64,000 nucleotides of DNA from Paraphaeosphaeria minitans (GCA_015832175.1 WJXW01000002.1:1116001-1180000); one strand, 5' to 3'. Numbered from the stretch's first letter, positions 33,214 through 46,190 are shown. Numbers and translations are program-made. Notes: a model not told the origin generated them from the letters alone.

Positions 33214-34446
33214 ATGTCGACCACCCCGCCCGCTGCACCCCCCGCCGACCTCAAAGAGAACAAGGGCGACCACCGCAAGAGCCTGGGAAAATATGTAAAG
33301 CGCATGAGCAGCGTCTTCCGGCGTGAACGCACCACCAGGTCCAAGGCCAGCGGTCCCACGCCCCCGACCGCGCCTGCCGCCATCGAAGAGGACCAGGAAG
33401 CCGCGACTGCGTACGTTCCGACTTGGGAAACCACGACCTTGACACTGACCCTCACTAGCAGTCTGGCTGCTGACCCCGCCCACATTGTGCCCCACGACGC
33501 TGTTACTGCTCCCGCCACCGACACCTCCATGCCCGGCGACGTGTCCCTTCAGCCCATCGTGCAGCGTTCTGCCCTCCAGCAGGAGCGTGCCCGCGCTCTG
33601 TTCGCAAAGTATGGCCTCACCTTGGAATCCCACGAATGGATCGCTGCACCTGCCCTGCCCGTCAACGTCCAGCGTATCGAGAAGCCCATCCGCATGCGTG
33701 TTCACCGCACCTGCCACCGTTGCGGCACCACGTACGGTGCCGACAAGGTGTGTGCCAAGTGCGAGCACAAGCGTTGCAAACAGTGCCCCCGCTATCCCAA
33801 GAAGAAGACGCCTCTTGAAAAGGCCCAGTCGCAGAAGCAGACCGACGCTGCCGCTGCAAAGGCGCTGCCCAAGAAGAAGCGAGTTCTCACACTTCCCTCG
33901 AGGACCGGCGGAGAGCTCACCTATCAGCCTGCAAAGCAACGCGTGCGCCGCAACTGCCACAAGTGCCACGCCCTCTTCATTCCGCCCACCGCCACCATAT
34001 GCGAGGGTTGCCGCCACATCAGGTGCACCAAGTGCCCACGGGAACCCGCAAAGCTCAGCAAATGGCCCAATGGTTATCCGGGCGACGTCGAGTACGACAG
34101 TGACACTGAAATGGAGCGCGAGCTGGAGCGCTCTAAACGCATATGGCGAAAGCCAAGAACCCGGGTGCGATGGGAATGCGACCATTGCAACACCACCTTC
34201 CTCGATGGCTCGCCGCAGTGTCCCGGCTGCGGACACGAAAAGTGCGAAAAATGTGTGCGGAAGCCGTAAGTAATCACGTGTCTTCTGATCACGCAAATTA
34301 TTGACAGTCACAGGATTAAACGAGTTAAAGCACAGCGGAGCTTTGATCCCGAAGTTGTAAAGTCCGTCGAGGCCAAGCTGCAGAAACTGCAAATGCAAGA
34401 CGAACGACTCAGTCCACGGCCTCTCGCTGAGGAATCTACCTCTTAA
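33214..34446 (+). CDS. Protein with three zinc-ribbon-like cysteine repeats, function unknown
   Basis: Three exons (33214-33410, 33462-34265, 34314-34446) give 377 aa. Intron 1 (51 nt, GTACGT, CTGAC, AG) is a multiple of three and would read through as 17 extra residues. Intron 2 (48 nt) has GTAAGT. The N-terminal 110 residues are basic and Pro/Ala-rich. Three modules follow, of the form C-x2-C, about 9-11 residues, C-x2-C, 2-4 residues, C-x2-C: CHRCGTTYGADKVCAKC, CHKCHALFIPPTATICEGC and CDHCNTTFLDGSPQCPGC, each ending in a KxCxxCPR/VRKP-like tail. They probably bind zinc. The C-terminus is a charged helix (KSVEAKLQKLQMQDERL). No enzyme motif is seen. The gene stands alone between the minisatellite region and the retrotransposon block. 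Confidence 0.75.
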
Positions 34447-37400
34447 TGCCCAACTGCATCACGATGACGACTCATTTTGCGTCCCTCTTAACCTTTTCTT
34501 CGATATTACCACCTTTTGATTCCCCTATTTCTACCGCCCCAGCTGCATGCCTGGACCTGAATAAGTCGACATGCAACTGACCTTTTGAGACCATCCAGAC
34601 ATTACTTGATCAATGCAAATCACCCTGTGCCTTTGGCTGCAGGAGGTCCTGCACTTTTTTTGTGCTTACTGCTGTGACCAGCTCTTTCCCCTCACGCGTG
34701 CAGATAACGTCCACTCAACATCTACCTTCCAACCGATGACCCCGCTTGCAACCTCTAAGAGCCAGCATAGCGCCGTGTCGCTCGTCGAAACACGGAAACT
34801 GCCATACCCAATGCATTGGGCCTGGGAATCCCCACACCATGTTTTTCACAGTTAGCGTCCAGACTGCAAGCACCCGCAGAATTTCAGACGTAAGACGCAA
34901 CGTCGGGAAAAAGCAAAAAGAAGTACGTAGGCGACGTGACACAGCATCTCAGTGACCGCTACTTCTTCAACAGCTGGAGCCTCGTTACGATCATTCCCGC
35001 ATTGTGGTCTGACTGGTCGCACCAAAGCCCTTCCACAGGGTGCGATACGACGCCATACGTTACGCAAATTCAACGCCGTGCTTGCTCTAACGTTGGTTTC
35101 TCCCGGGCCAGACGAGGCTGTTGTCCCCTCCTTGCTAGGCTTTTGGAACCACCGTTTTCGACAGGCAGAGTTTGACACGAGGTGGCTTGCCAGGAGCGAC
35201 ATGTTGCTGCCAACGACGCTTGAGTCGCGGCGTGTACGTGCAAATGATGCGAGTCTCTGAATTTCGCACATTGCTCGAGTTCCTTCTCTTGACAGATGCG
35301 TACGACCTGACCTTGCTTCGACATCACGTGCGCAGCACAACCATGCTCAAGTTCATTGCATCGGCCATCAGATCGTGCGAGACTCTTCGTTTTCATTGGA
35401 GACCGGGCTTCCCCCTCACTCGCTTCTAACAAACCGCAAATGTTATGCCCTGAAGGCACTTGAGCCATGCCCGCTTTTCCGCCATTCAGCCACGGTCTCC
35501 AGATGGTTTTCCCCGATATGTTTCAGATGCTACAAAGCGGCGGGCCTCAGCCGCCAGACATCGGACCGCACGCGACAACCACAGCTCCGAGTAAATACCC
35601 ATCGACAAATGATACTCCCACACAATTGTGAGGCTGGCTTCGCTTGCGTATTCGCCTCAGACCCAGGCTCCAATGGCACGTGCGTCCTCTGTCATATCTT
35701 ACCAAGCGTCTGCATCAGGCCCGTGGAGCTGCCACCCCGGCGCACCTGTTAAGGGGTCGGAGCGCCTGGTATCCCCGCGCATTGGGCAGATCCCTACCTC
35801 ATCCCGAAGCCAGCCCATCTATATGGGCGGGTCGTAATCTCGGGGGTATCAGCGCGAGGCTTGCGCGAGCCTACGCGATGCTGGTGTGGGCTGACGGACC
35901 TTTAGGAAGGGGAGGTCATAAGCCGCGTGGGTTGGGTTAGCGAGAAGCCAGCCACCAACACGCCCACGTTCTGGAAGCCGAGCTTAGCTGAGCTGCGTAC
36001 TCCTTTTCCTTTGCATTATCACCATGTGTGTGTATGCAGTTGGAAAGTCCGTAGGGCTGTGCCGCATGCACACAGCTCTTACGTTGTTGCCATGCATCGA
36101 GCTCAGATCGAAAGGGAAGCCGAGCCGACGAATGGATGCGCACCCCTGCCTTCCCATTTCTTTGTTCAAACCCTCGTCTCCTCTCATTCGCCCACATCAC
36201 TCCGGAATCCCCAATTCGACTCCCCTGGACCAACCACGCCAACCACATCTCTCCAGATCGGGGTGCGCGTTGGGATCTTTGGTCCCTGCACTGACATGCG
36301 ACGTGGTTCGGGGCTGTCGTGGCGCCCGTTGCGGTACCGTTGAGCGTGCCGCGGAGCGTCGATCATTGGGAAAAGTTCTGCGGAATGCTGGGAGGTAAGG
36401 GGGGGTGTTTACCGCCATGGAGACGGGGAGGCGGCGAGGGCCCTTTGCGCCCTCCATGACCAATCCAGTTGAACTATTTCGGAGGCGTCAGGCTGGGAAT
36501 GAATGTAGATTGCGCTTTTGGCCATCCAAGCCTCGCCGGGGACGGCAGAAGCTGCCGCGCTCGCAACGGTATGTAATAAAGCCGGATCTTGGCAATTGGT
36601 ATAGTAATAGACGTTCACCGTAACGGCAACTGTACCGTAGTACCTAGATTTAGAGACGTAGTACTGCAGTTGTTACTCAGGTTTAAGCTGTTTCTAAATA
36701 GGCCTAACACTATCCTAGTCAGAAGATTACAAGGCCTAGTTAGAAGATTTATACACTTTTATACTGTATCTTCACCGTATAAGGCTCAAAGTGCTTACTA
36801 CGGCTCACCCATGGTACAGTAGAGGTTTCTCTGCCGTAACATTAGTACAGTACTCGCTATACGGCTCGTTGCAAGCGCTGGTCGGAAACTTGTCTCTTGG
36901 CTCATACACATGTACGTGTCAACCGTCCGCAGATCAGCTCAGCTCATCACGCCTTTAGACCAGACTTGCCTGGTATTACATACTACCCATTGCACCAAGA
37001 GAAGAGGTAGAGGCCCCCCATGTTAGGTAGTCTTGGTTGACTATTCGAAAGATCCATTCCCGCAACGTGCTGGTCCCGTGGCCGGAACCTCTCTAGTACT
37101 TCGCGAACCTGAGCTAGTTTGCGTAGTAACAACGGCAGCATTCGCCGAGTGCTGGTTGAAGAGGATCCGGGAAAGGCTTGATGTCCAGCTTATCGACAAC
37201 ATCCTAGAGGGTGAACCTGATTTAGAGGAATCTTTGATTCAAAGCAGCAGCATTTCCAGTGGCTAAATCGCGTCGGAACGGGGTAGGTGACGGACTGGCC
37301 TTGCTCGAAACAAGAACTCCCCGTACGTCTATCGGTAGGGCTTCAACTGTGGGCCAAAGTGATGGGTTTGATTCCGCTTGGTCAAGGTCTGGCGACGTTC

Positions 37401-39050
37401 GGGGAGGCTGCGTCGGTGAAATCGACCTGAATCTCGTTTGACGAGCAGGAAAGAATGCTGGTCGCGCTAAATGTTTTTTTGAGCAACACGGCTATGCCAT
37501 CTTTGGAGAATGCTGCTTTGATGAGCATCGTGTGGGCGCCGGGCTGGGCTCGGCATGATACAATGTCAAAATAGTAGCAGGGTGTAGGCCACTCGCTTGG
37601 GATGGGTCCACGGAGGAATCAAGGGCTGGCAGTACGACAGAAGCCCCTCATGGCTGTCTAAATTGGTTGCAAGACGAAAGACAAAAGCCTGTTTGCGAGT
37701 TGCAGTGAACGAGTAAAGGACAATCGCTGGCTTCCTGTTGTTCGTGCGGCGCCTTCCTACCCGCTTGACCTAGGTATTATGGTGGCTAATTCTTAAGTAG
37801 CTGAAAGACTACCGACTCCCACGAGATCCAATTCTAGAAAGACATTGACGGAAGATGCGTGGATTTACTCATACGCAAGAATTTTTTAAAAATTATCCAG
37901 CCCCGCGGATTACAAGTTACCATAGTACAGTATCGACTGAGTGAACAAAATCTCTGACTGTTACATGGACGAAAGAAAAGACTGATGGGGTCTGACGCTG
38001 TCTACCTTGATATCAGAACACAACACTCACTGCACGACATCTATCACACTCTACTTTTGAAATAACGACTTGTTCCACAGGGTGTAGGCGGCGAACTAGA
38101 CCCTTCATATCGATAAGATGTGTCTCAGGCTTTGGCGAATTGAGTTGATAATCAGTCCACAGGCACAATCAATCATAGGTAACGCCAACAGCTCTTCGCG
38201 CTTCTAAATTCTGCACACACACACACTCTATGGCCCCAGACCCCACCAGAAGCTAACCGTCACATTATTGGATTCTCTCCCGGCGCTAAATGTGTGATGT
38301 AGACAGGTCATAAAAACCATGGTATTAGCGTGTACGCTCAACTTTCTGCACCCTCCCCAGCCAATCCCTTAACTTAAAGTATGAACTCCCTCAAATTTCC
38401 TGCACCACGCCTATTGTAGCACATCATCCCCGCCACCGCCTCGCATCCCGATGTATTGCCCATACATGTCATACATAGGCGGTACGCATCGCGGGCATAA
38501 ATACGCGCTCACTTCCACAATTTAACTTCGTTCATTCGCACATTACCGCGGTATCAGCGGCGCTAGGGGCGGATATGCAGAGCGCAAAAGGATCTGTAGT
38601 GTACAAGTAGTTATTACCACATGAGTAGCGGATAAGGTTGCAGTAGCACATCCTTAAGTTACCAAACGTCCTTTTAGTGGTGTCACTGTAGGGATTATTA
38701 CTCACAAGGCTTCTTTTCTGGCCCTATGCTTAGAACAAACTTAAGAATCAATTACAGGTGATAATACAGATTAATAGGCAGGTTTGTGATAGGTGCTCGA
38801 GGGGTGGAAAATGAGTGACTCGATGTCTGACAATGCTGCTGACAAGATTTGAAAATTTAGGTGTCGTGGTTCTTCAAGATCCAAGTCACGGCCGTGCAGA
38901 GCAATGGCAAATCACTGGAACTACCAGAAGCGTGAATAATATTCTTATCACGTCATCTACCGTGGCTTGGCGGCTCGTGCACGCCATCAGCTCATGCCCG
39001 CGCCCTACCATCACCTCAGCCATCAACATAAGGCTATAGAGACGCGTACA
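34447..39050. other. Gene-free transition to the retrotransposon block
   Basis: 4.6 kb with only short, mutually overlapping open frames and no recognisable domain. A TA-rich patch at about 36,570-36,850 (frame with RFRDVVLQLL) looks like a RIP-affected repeat relic. A short (CA)n tract lies near 38,213. Base composition stays ordinary until about 39,050. Confidence 0.45.
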
Positions 39051-40348
39051 ATCAATACTATTGTAATATTTTATAGATTTAAGGTTAGTAGGACCTATAG
39101 ATTATTTCTATCTAGAAAGCTACGTTAATAGCTTTAAGAGGCTAGTAAATAACCTAGAGGCTAAGTCTATTAATCTTCCTAAAAGATTCCTAGTAGCCCT
39201 ACTTCTAAACAATCTAAATAGTAGGAATTATGAGTATATTATTGCAGTTATTACTTAATCTATTAGGATAAATAATAAAAAGGGAGAAGACCTAGATTTA
39301 GATTCTATAGTAAGCTAGCTCCTCGACGAATCTAGGAAACTAAGTTCTATAAGAAAAGGCTCTACTAATAGTAATCTACTTCCTAGAGTAAATAATAATA
39401 ACTCTAGAGAAGATAAAGACATAGAAATATCTATGCCTACTAGAGGAAATAGTAAAAAAGACCTGTATTCTTACTATAGTAAAGAGGGACATATAGAGTC
39501 TAATTGCTAGGTTAAATTCCCTAATAAAAAGCCTAAAAACTATAAGGCTAGAAAGGGAAAGTTTAATAAAGAAAGTAGTAATAATACTCTTCTAAAAGAA
39601 AAAGATGGAGAGACTATTCTTACTACTAAAAAACCTAAAAATAAGTCTAAAGAAATAGACTTTATACTAGATTCTGGCGCAACTATACATACTTGTTATA
39701 TAAAAGAGTTATTTACTACTTTAGAACCTACAGATACCTCTATTAAATAGGGAAATTCTAATAGCTCTATAATAGCAAAAGGGGTTGGAAATATAGAACT
39801 CCTATTTACTAAAACAAGTAAGAAAGTAACCTTAAGTAAGGTTTTATTTGTGCTAGAACTAGGTGTTAACCTTATAAGCCTAAATAGACTTATAGAAAGA
39901 GGTCTAAATCTAAATTTTACTAGATTAGGCTGTGAGGTTATATCCTCTAGTAGAAATATCCTTATAAAAGGAGAATATAAAGAAGGTGTTATAGTCTTTA
40001 AAGCTATAAGTTCTAAAATAGACTTTAAAACCTCTAGTAAAATACTAAATACTTTATCTCCTAGGAAAATTAATCCTAGAGAAGAAGAGGTTAATTCTAC
40101 AGAGAAAATAGTTATTAATAACAACTCTGTGAAACTATAGCATAATAGACTAGGGCATATTAATAATAAAGCCCTATTAGCCCTTAAAGAATCCGCTTAG
40201 GGTATTAAACTAGACAAAAAAGATCTAGATAACTCTAGAACTAGTCTAGATTCCTGTCCTATTTGTATTTAGGCTAAGTTAACTAAAAAGGTTAATAAAG
40301 AACCTTCTACTAAAGTAGATAATTACTTAGACCTAGTATATATTATAG
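39050..40348 (+). mobile_element. Copia-A retrotransposon, part 1 (gag to start of integrase), degenerate
   Basis: Ty1/Copia-type Gag-Pol read on the + strand with RIP stops. Gag C-terminal part (INLPKRFLVALLLNNLN), a CCHC knuckle with its first two Cys altered (SYYSKEGHIESNC near 39,470-39,510), the aspartic protease motif LDSGATIH (about 39,667), the pre-integrase HNRLGHIN (40,141) and the CPICI zinc part appear in order. The reading frame is interrupted exactly at 40,348 by the N1 element and resumes at 45,612. The 5' LTR and Gag N-terminus are absent, so the left end is truncated or unreadable. Confidence 0.8.
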
Positions 40349-40577
40349 TGTCGTAGGTGCGTTTGCCTTAAGTGAGGAATATAAAAGAATAAGTTAAGTT
40401 ATCCTATCTAAAATCTATTATACAAATCCAACTACTCTAATTATTTATTAGGTCTCCTTATGTCTTCTCTAGTTTGCGCTCCCCTCTTTGTCTGTTCCCT
40501 AATTAGCTATTTTAAATAACAGCTAATTAGCCCTATGTTTCTCTAAGTCTTTATTGTAGGTTAACCTTTACACTATA
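40349..40577 (-). repeat. N1 left LTR
   Basis: Matches 45,377-45,606 along its length (shared TTTGCCTTAAGTRAG, AGGTCTCCTT and TCCCCTCTTTGTCTG). Differences are mostly C/T or G/A transitions, as expected of RIP. Confidence 0.88.
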
Positions 40578-43500
40578 TTTTCCTCCCTTTCTTCTAGGCT
40601 TAGTTCCTTAAGCCTACTACCTTACTACCTTTTTAATACCTTATTAGTAATTACCTCCTAGACCTATAATTTCCTTAATTCTTAGCTAGCCACTCTTACC
40701 TAATTATCCTAACTACTAACCTATCGCCTATCTACTACTTATGTCCCTATAATTAAAATTATTTATAGACCTTTTAGCATATTAGATAGTAATATTATAG
40801 TAATACCTCTTATAAACGCTTCTGCTAAGCCACTTAAGTAGCCTACGCTTAATCTTTAGAATATATAACCCTAGGATTTCTTCTACTCTATCTTTTTCCT
40901 AACCCTTACTCCTACTCTCCTCTCTCTCTTTTAGTCCTTCTAATACCTATTTAATAACTCTGCTGTAGTTATAGCTATAGTTAACTATACCCTAGGTAGA
41001 ATAGCTGCTTCTAGTGCTAGTGGCAGGAAGAATAGTAATAACCTAAATAAGCGTGGCCCTACTAGCGATATAAAGATAGACCTTTTTATCTACCTTTTTA
41101 AGTCTATTAAGGAGTACATTATTAAGTAGCGTATATTATTCTAAAAATCTTTTGCATCCTATTACTAACCTTTCTAGTTAGGGTAAGGGCTAATTAGCGT
41201 ATAAACTGTAATTTTCTACGTAAACTAGCTTACTTTATTTATAGCCTAGGTATATAAAGTGTTACTTTAGGTCCTGTTCTTCGCACTACTAGCGCCTATA
41301 AGAATAATAGCTATTTAGACCTTACTATTTAGCACTTTAATATTAGTAATACTAAAGCAGAGACTATTACTAAGTTTTTTAGCTTAGGCACTAGGGAGGC
41401 TCTATTAAAGTGTAGATACTATAATGCTAATATTAATATAGGTATCTAGTATACTACTACCTTCTCTTATTTTCCTCCTTTTTTTTCTAATTAATTATCG
41501 CTACATCTACTACTAGAATAAGAGTAGGAGAAGTAAGCTCTATTTTAGTAGTAAATATAGCGTTTCTCATCTAGAAGGTAAGCTGCTAAACTAGGAGAAG
41601 TGTAATAAGTGCTAGATAAATAGTAACTATACCTCTTACTCTTTTTATTATAAGTTCTAGTCCTAATTCTCTATTATCTAAGCTAATATCTCTTTCCTTT
41701 TAGGTAAGCTAGCTAACCCTAGCACTAGTCTTTTTATAAATAATATTATTTTAGCTACTAACATCCTTTTTATTAGTGTAACCTACTTTTAGGCTCCTTC
41801 TAGTCGCACTTCTAAGGCTATTTCTACCTTTAATACTCCTATTTCTAGGGAGCCTATAGAACCCTAATATACTATTACTATAAACTATAGTCCTTTTTCC
41901 TTAGTAGCCCTTTAAGATTATTCTTAAAAGTCTTCTAGAGGTTTCTTCTAGTCTCCTCCTAGTAGTGCTTTATTATTTTAGGGCTTTAGTCCTCTAGCTT
42001 AAGGAGGTTCTTATTCTAGCTCTAATTATAGATTACCTAGTCCTAGATTACCTATGCGCCTAGATTCTTCTACTAGGAGGAATACTCCTTTTTAGCCTTA
42101 GCTATCCTCTTAGTTTACTTATTGCTAGTATTCTTATTCTAGTTCTCTCTTACCTTATTAGTAGTCTATTAATTAGGCTACCTAAAATTATACTGGATCT
42201 CTTCTTTAGTCTAAAGTAACTAGGGCCTCTAGCTCTATAGAGCCCTAAACCCTAAATACTTATTAGTCTAGCCGCCACTATAGAGATAATGTTACTGTTA
42301 ATAATAAGGAGGATAATAATTAGTGCCCTAATATGTCTTTAGCTAGTAACTAGGTGTTTTTTATTTCTTTTTCCTACACTATCTACCTATTTTCTTTATT
42401 CTCCTATATTAATTTTTCTGAAATCTTATTAAGTACTTTACTTCTACTATCCTTCCTTCCTCTCTTTTACTAACTACCTACAGTTAGCTTTCCTAATTCT
42501 ATATTAGGAAAGAATTAGGCTAGTTTAATATAATATTAGACTCTAAGGTAGATATATCTTAGTCTATATTAAAATCTAATACTTCTACTCTCTTTAAAAT
42601 AACTACTTTTAGTGAATTACCTCTTATCTATATAGGTAGTATAATAGTCTATTAGAGTTCTTTCTTCCGCTCTACCCTTTTAGTTCTAATAAAGCTATCC
42701 TTAACTTCTAAGCTATAATCACTATACTCTTCCCTCTCTTTAACCTCTTAATGCTATAGTAGTTTTAGCGGCTTTAGTATAGGGGTCTAAGAGTTAATTA
42801 GAAAGTACTTAAGTATAATCTTTATCCTTCCTTTTAGTAGCTCTCTAGTACTATATTAGGTACTCTGTGCAGCGTTTCCTTATACAATCTAGTGTAGGCT
42901 AGGGCGTAACTTCTCTATTATTACTTCTAATAAGATAGTAGGTTCTTAAGAGTAGTCCTAACTCTATTTTTCTATTAAAATCTATCTTTACTATGTCTCT
43001 ATAAAGACATTTCCTAATTTACTTCTATCTAATTAGTTATTAGGCTCCTTTTCTTTCTTAGAGAGTAGTTACTAGGCCTTTAAATATAGTTTATCTTAAG
43101 AAAATATTAATTTAACTATAATACCTCTTACCTCTTAGGTTAGTGCTGCTATTAGGATAGAATTAGTATTTAGGGTGTTAATAAATATAACTAGCTCTTT
43201 ATCTAATAGAGGAGTAGAGGCTATTTAAGTACCTTTCTTTCTACTCGCAGCTTTAGCTTCTAGTATAGCTTAGATAATATTCTCCTCTATTATTTTAGTA
43301 GGTTTAGAAGCCCTTTAGTTTACTTCTACAACTACTACCTACAGCACTAATTTATTATTATTAATTACTAGTAGAGGAGATCCTGGGCAGAATTCTCTAA
43401 CTCTAGCCCCTATAACCCTTTTAATATCTAGTTAGTTCTATTATTCCTAAGAGCTCTTTTCTACTACTCTATCCCTAGCAGTATTTACTTCCTTAGTTAT

Positions 43501-44929
43501 ACTAACTTCTTTAAATAGGTAAGAGACCTCTAATAGGGTAGTGTAGTAGGCTTTAGCCCTTCTTATTATCTTAATCTCTAGCTTCTAGTCTCCCTGCTTA
43601 CTACTTATTAACCTAAAATGTAATTAGCCTCTTTTAATTAGGTTGTAAGAGCTCCTAAATAACCTATTATTACATTCTATATAAAAGGTTAGCCCTATAA
43701 GCTTATTAAAAGCGTATTAGTTATTAACTAGCTTATTAAGAATAAGACTAGTAGTAGTAGGCATAGAAGCCTTCTATTACTTATATTCTTCTATAGTAAG
43801 GATAAGTCCTCTTATCTTTATAATAACCTTTTAGACTTATACATTTACTTCTTCCTTATAATCTTTATTTCCTCCTATTCTTGTTTCCTCTTATACCTTA
43901 AAGAACTTCCTAGGTAGTAGAATAAGTAGGATTATTAATAAAGTAGCTTTAGAATGAGCTAAATTTATAGTAACCTATCTCTCCTTCTGCTATATAGCCC
44001 TAATTACCTTATCCTAGTCTCTACACTAGCGAAAGAAATTGTATATTTCTTACACCTAATAGGTGTTTATATTACCTCCTCTTAGGCGACTCTCTATTAG
44101 TATTTTATATATAACTATAGTCTTATTGTCTTAGCTAAGACCTCTAAAGAAAAGAGTCTCTACTTCTATCTACATAATTTATAATTAGGCAAGGATAGCT
44201 TAGGTATAGCTATTAAACTTGTGGAAGTAGTTATTTAGTGTAATAGGCTATTAGCTTACTTTATTAAGCTAGCTCTTAAGGTAGGCTTTAGTTAATTTTT
44301 AGTACTCTAAGTCTATTAATAAGTACTTAGAGCAAAGTATCTTCTAAAAGTCTTTCTAGTTAACTAAAGCGCTTCTATAGGCTAGCAGCTTTATAATATC
44401 CCTTTAGTAGGTGCCTAAGTAGAAATAAGGTAGCTTTTATTTCTTAAACTCCTTACTCTACTTTGCTCTTTCTACTTAAAAGTTATAGTCTTCTAGAAAG
44501 GTACTAATATTAATACTACTAAAGCTTAGTATATTACTATTATTTAGGCTTAGAGTAAACTAAGCTACGTTTCTCTTTTAGGGGAAGCCTTCTACTCCTA
44601 GTTCTTTATCCTTAAACTATTTTCTTTTGTCTATGTCTTCTAAAAGGTAATTAGTAATACCCTAGCTTATCTAACTAGTGCTGCTCTTAGCAAGGATAGT
44701 TAAATAAATAGGGTTATTACAAAACTTATATAAATCTATTTTATCTCCTTTCTATTTTTCTTCTATTATCTGCTTATTTTTATGTCAATTTTCTGTCGGC
44801 GATTTAGCTATAGGTATGCGGATAACAATCTTACTGAATAGAATTCTACTACTAATACCTTACTTCCCCTTTTATCCCTAACTTAATTATTACTTAGACT
44901 AGAGTTATTTAGGATCTATTATATTTACT

Positions 44930-45300
44930 CTTTCTAGGAGTCTAGTAGCTACTTAACGGTCCTCTAGTCTATTACTCTTTCTACCTAATAACTACTTAAA
45001 AGTCTATTAGTCTGTCGTTATTTTGTTCCTAGGTAACTAATAACTACTTAAAAGTCTATATAGTTTATACTAGCACTAGATAGCTGCTTAAAAGTCTATT
45101 AGTGTGTTATTTTGTTTCTAGGTAATTAGTAACTACTTAAAAGTCTATTAATCTATCTATCTAGGCAACTAATAACTACTTAAAAGTCTATATTGTTTGT
45201 CTGTCTATGTACCTAATAGCTACTTAAAAGTCTATTAGTCTTATTACTTTATTCCTAGCAATTTAGTAGCTACTTAAAAGTCTACTAAACAGCTTCTATT
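44930..45300. repeat. Minisatellite inside N1, motif AGCTACTTAAAAGTCTATTA
   Basis: The block (A)CTACTTAAAAGTCTA recurs about eight times at roughly 45-60 bp spacing, with TTTGTTCCTAGGTAACTAAT-like spacers. It lies just inside the right (5') LTR of N1. Confidence 0.82.
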
Positions 45301-45376
45301 AGTTCTCTAAATACTTATTACTATACTTCTCTATATTCTTTTAAAAGCCGCCCTATGTCTCTTACTAAAATTATAG

Positions 45377-45606
45377 TGTTGTAGGTGTGTTTGCCTTAAG
45401 TAAGAAATATAAAAAAATAAGTTAAGTTATTTTATCTAAAATCTATTATATAAATCCAACTACTTTAATTGTTTATTAGGTCTCCTTGTGTTTTCTCTAG
45501 TTCGCGCTCCCCTCTTTGTCTGTTCCCTAATCAGCTATCTTAAACGACAGCTAATTAGCCCTATGTTTCTCCGATTCTCTATCGTAGGCCAACCTTTACA
45601 CTACAA
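45377..45606 (-). repeat. N1 right LTR
   Basis: Direct repeat of 40,349-40,577. It retains more C and G (for example AACGACAG, CGTAGGCCAACC) than the left copy, so the two ends have been mutated unequally. Confidence 0.88.
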
Positions 45607-45611
45607 TATAG

Positions 45612-45974
45612 ATATAGGGGGACCTATAAATCCTTAAACTCTAGAAAAGGAGAAACACTTTATTACTTTTAGAGACAGTTTTATAAAGTTTCTAGAAGTA
45701 ACTCTTCTAAAGAGTAGGGAAAATATTCTAGAGGCTATAAGACAATTTATAACTAAAGTAGAACTACAGAGTCCTTCTAAGGTTAAAGCCCTACAACTAG
45801 ATAACAAATTTATATTTAAAAATCTTATAAGATACCTAGAAGAAAAAGGTATTATAGTTCGTTTTTCTAGCCCCTATACACCTAAGCAAAATGAAGCTGT
45901 AGAAATTATAAATAGGCTACTATTAAGTAAAGTTAGAGCCTTATTAATCTAATCTAATCTTCCTAAAGTTATAT
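45612..45974 (+). mobile_element. Copia-A retrotransposon, part 2 (integrase core)
   Basis: The frame broken at 40,348 continues here with the integrase core: DIGGPI, then LQLDNKFIFKNLIRYLEEKG and SSPYTPKQNEAVEIINRLL, which carry the second Asp and the Glu of the catalytic triad region. It breaks again at 45,974 at the left LTR of gypsy-1. The rest of pol must lie beyond the right edge of the window or be lost. Confidence 0.82.
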
Positions 45975-46190
45975 TGTGAGGTCTGGTTATAGGCAATAGT
46001 ACTTGCTTTACACCAGGAAGGATAGTGAAAAGATAACTCTAGTAATATTAATAGAATAATACTTGTCTTGTGTAGAGTTAACGCGCAGCGTAGGTTTTAC
46101 GTAGCTAGCTTGCTTAGCGCATAGACTCTCTATAAGGCCTTAGCGCTAGACACTATAACACTTTAACAATATTGTAATCTACCTATTACA
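45975..46190 (-). repeat. Gypsy-1 3' LTR
   Basis: A 216-bp segment beginning TGTGAGGTC and ending CTATTACA (TG...CA on both strands). It is placed exactly where copia-A stops and where the polypurine tract begins. The partner LTR is outside the window, so the left boundary rests on the TG terminus and the copia-A break. Confidence 0.7.

Larger units (their letters stand above)
40349..45606 (-). mobile_element. N1: LTR retrotransposon with gag-like ORF, no recognised pol
   Basis: A 5.26 kb element with direct repeats of about 229 bp at both ends and an apparent 5-bp target duplication TATAG (40,344-40,348 and 45,607-45,611). A pyrimidine tract (40,578-40,595) beside the left LTR is a polypurine tract on the minus strand, so the element is minus-oriented. 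On that strand, about 43,900-44,760, a gag-like frame interrupted only by TAG/TAA is readable (FLEDYNFQVERAKQSKEFKK, ILIESRLRGGNINTYQ). Further left, the frame is Lys/Glu-rich without protease, reverse transcriptase or integrase motifs that I can see. It may be a non-autonomous (LARD-like) element. The right LTR boundary is uncertain by about one base. Confidence 0.72.

Noticed and set aside
33190..34398. 402-codon open frame on the minus strand opposite the zinc-ribbon-like gene
   Set aside because: It is Gly/Leu/Val-rich shadow sequence of a GC-rich coding strand; the plus strand has ATG, introns and Cys modules.
39850..40140. 96-codon open frame as an independent gene
   Set aside because: It is the protease/pre-integrase part of copia-A between two RIP stops.
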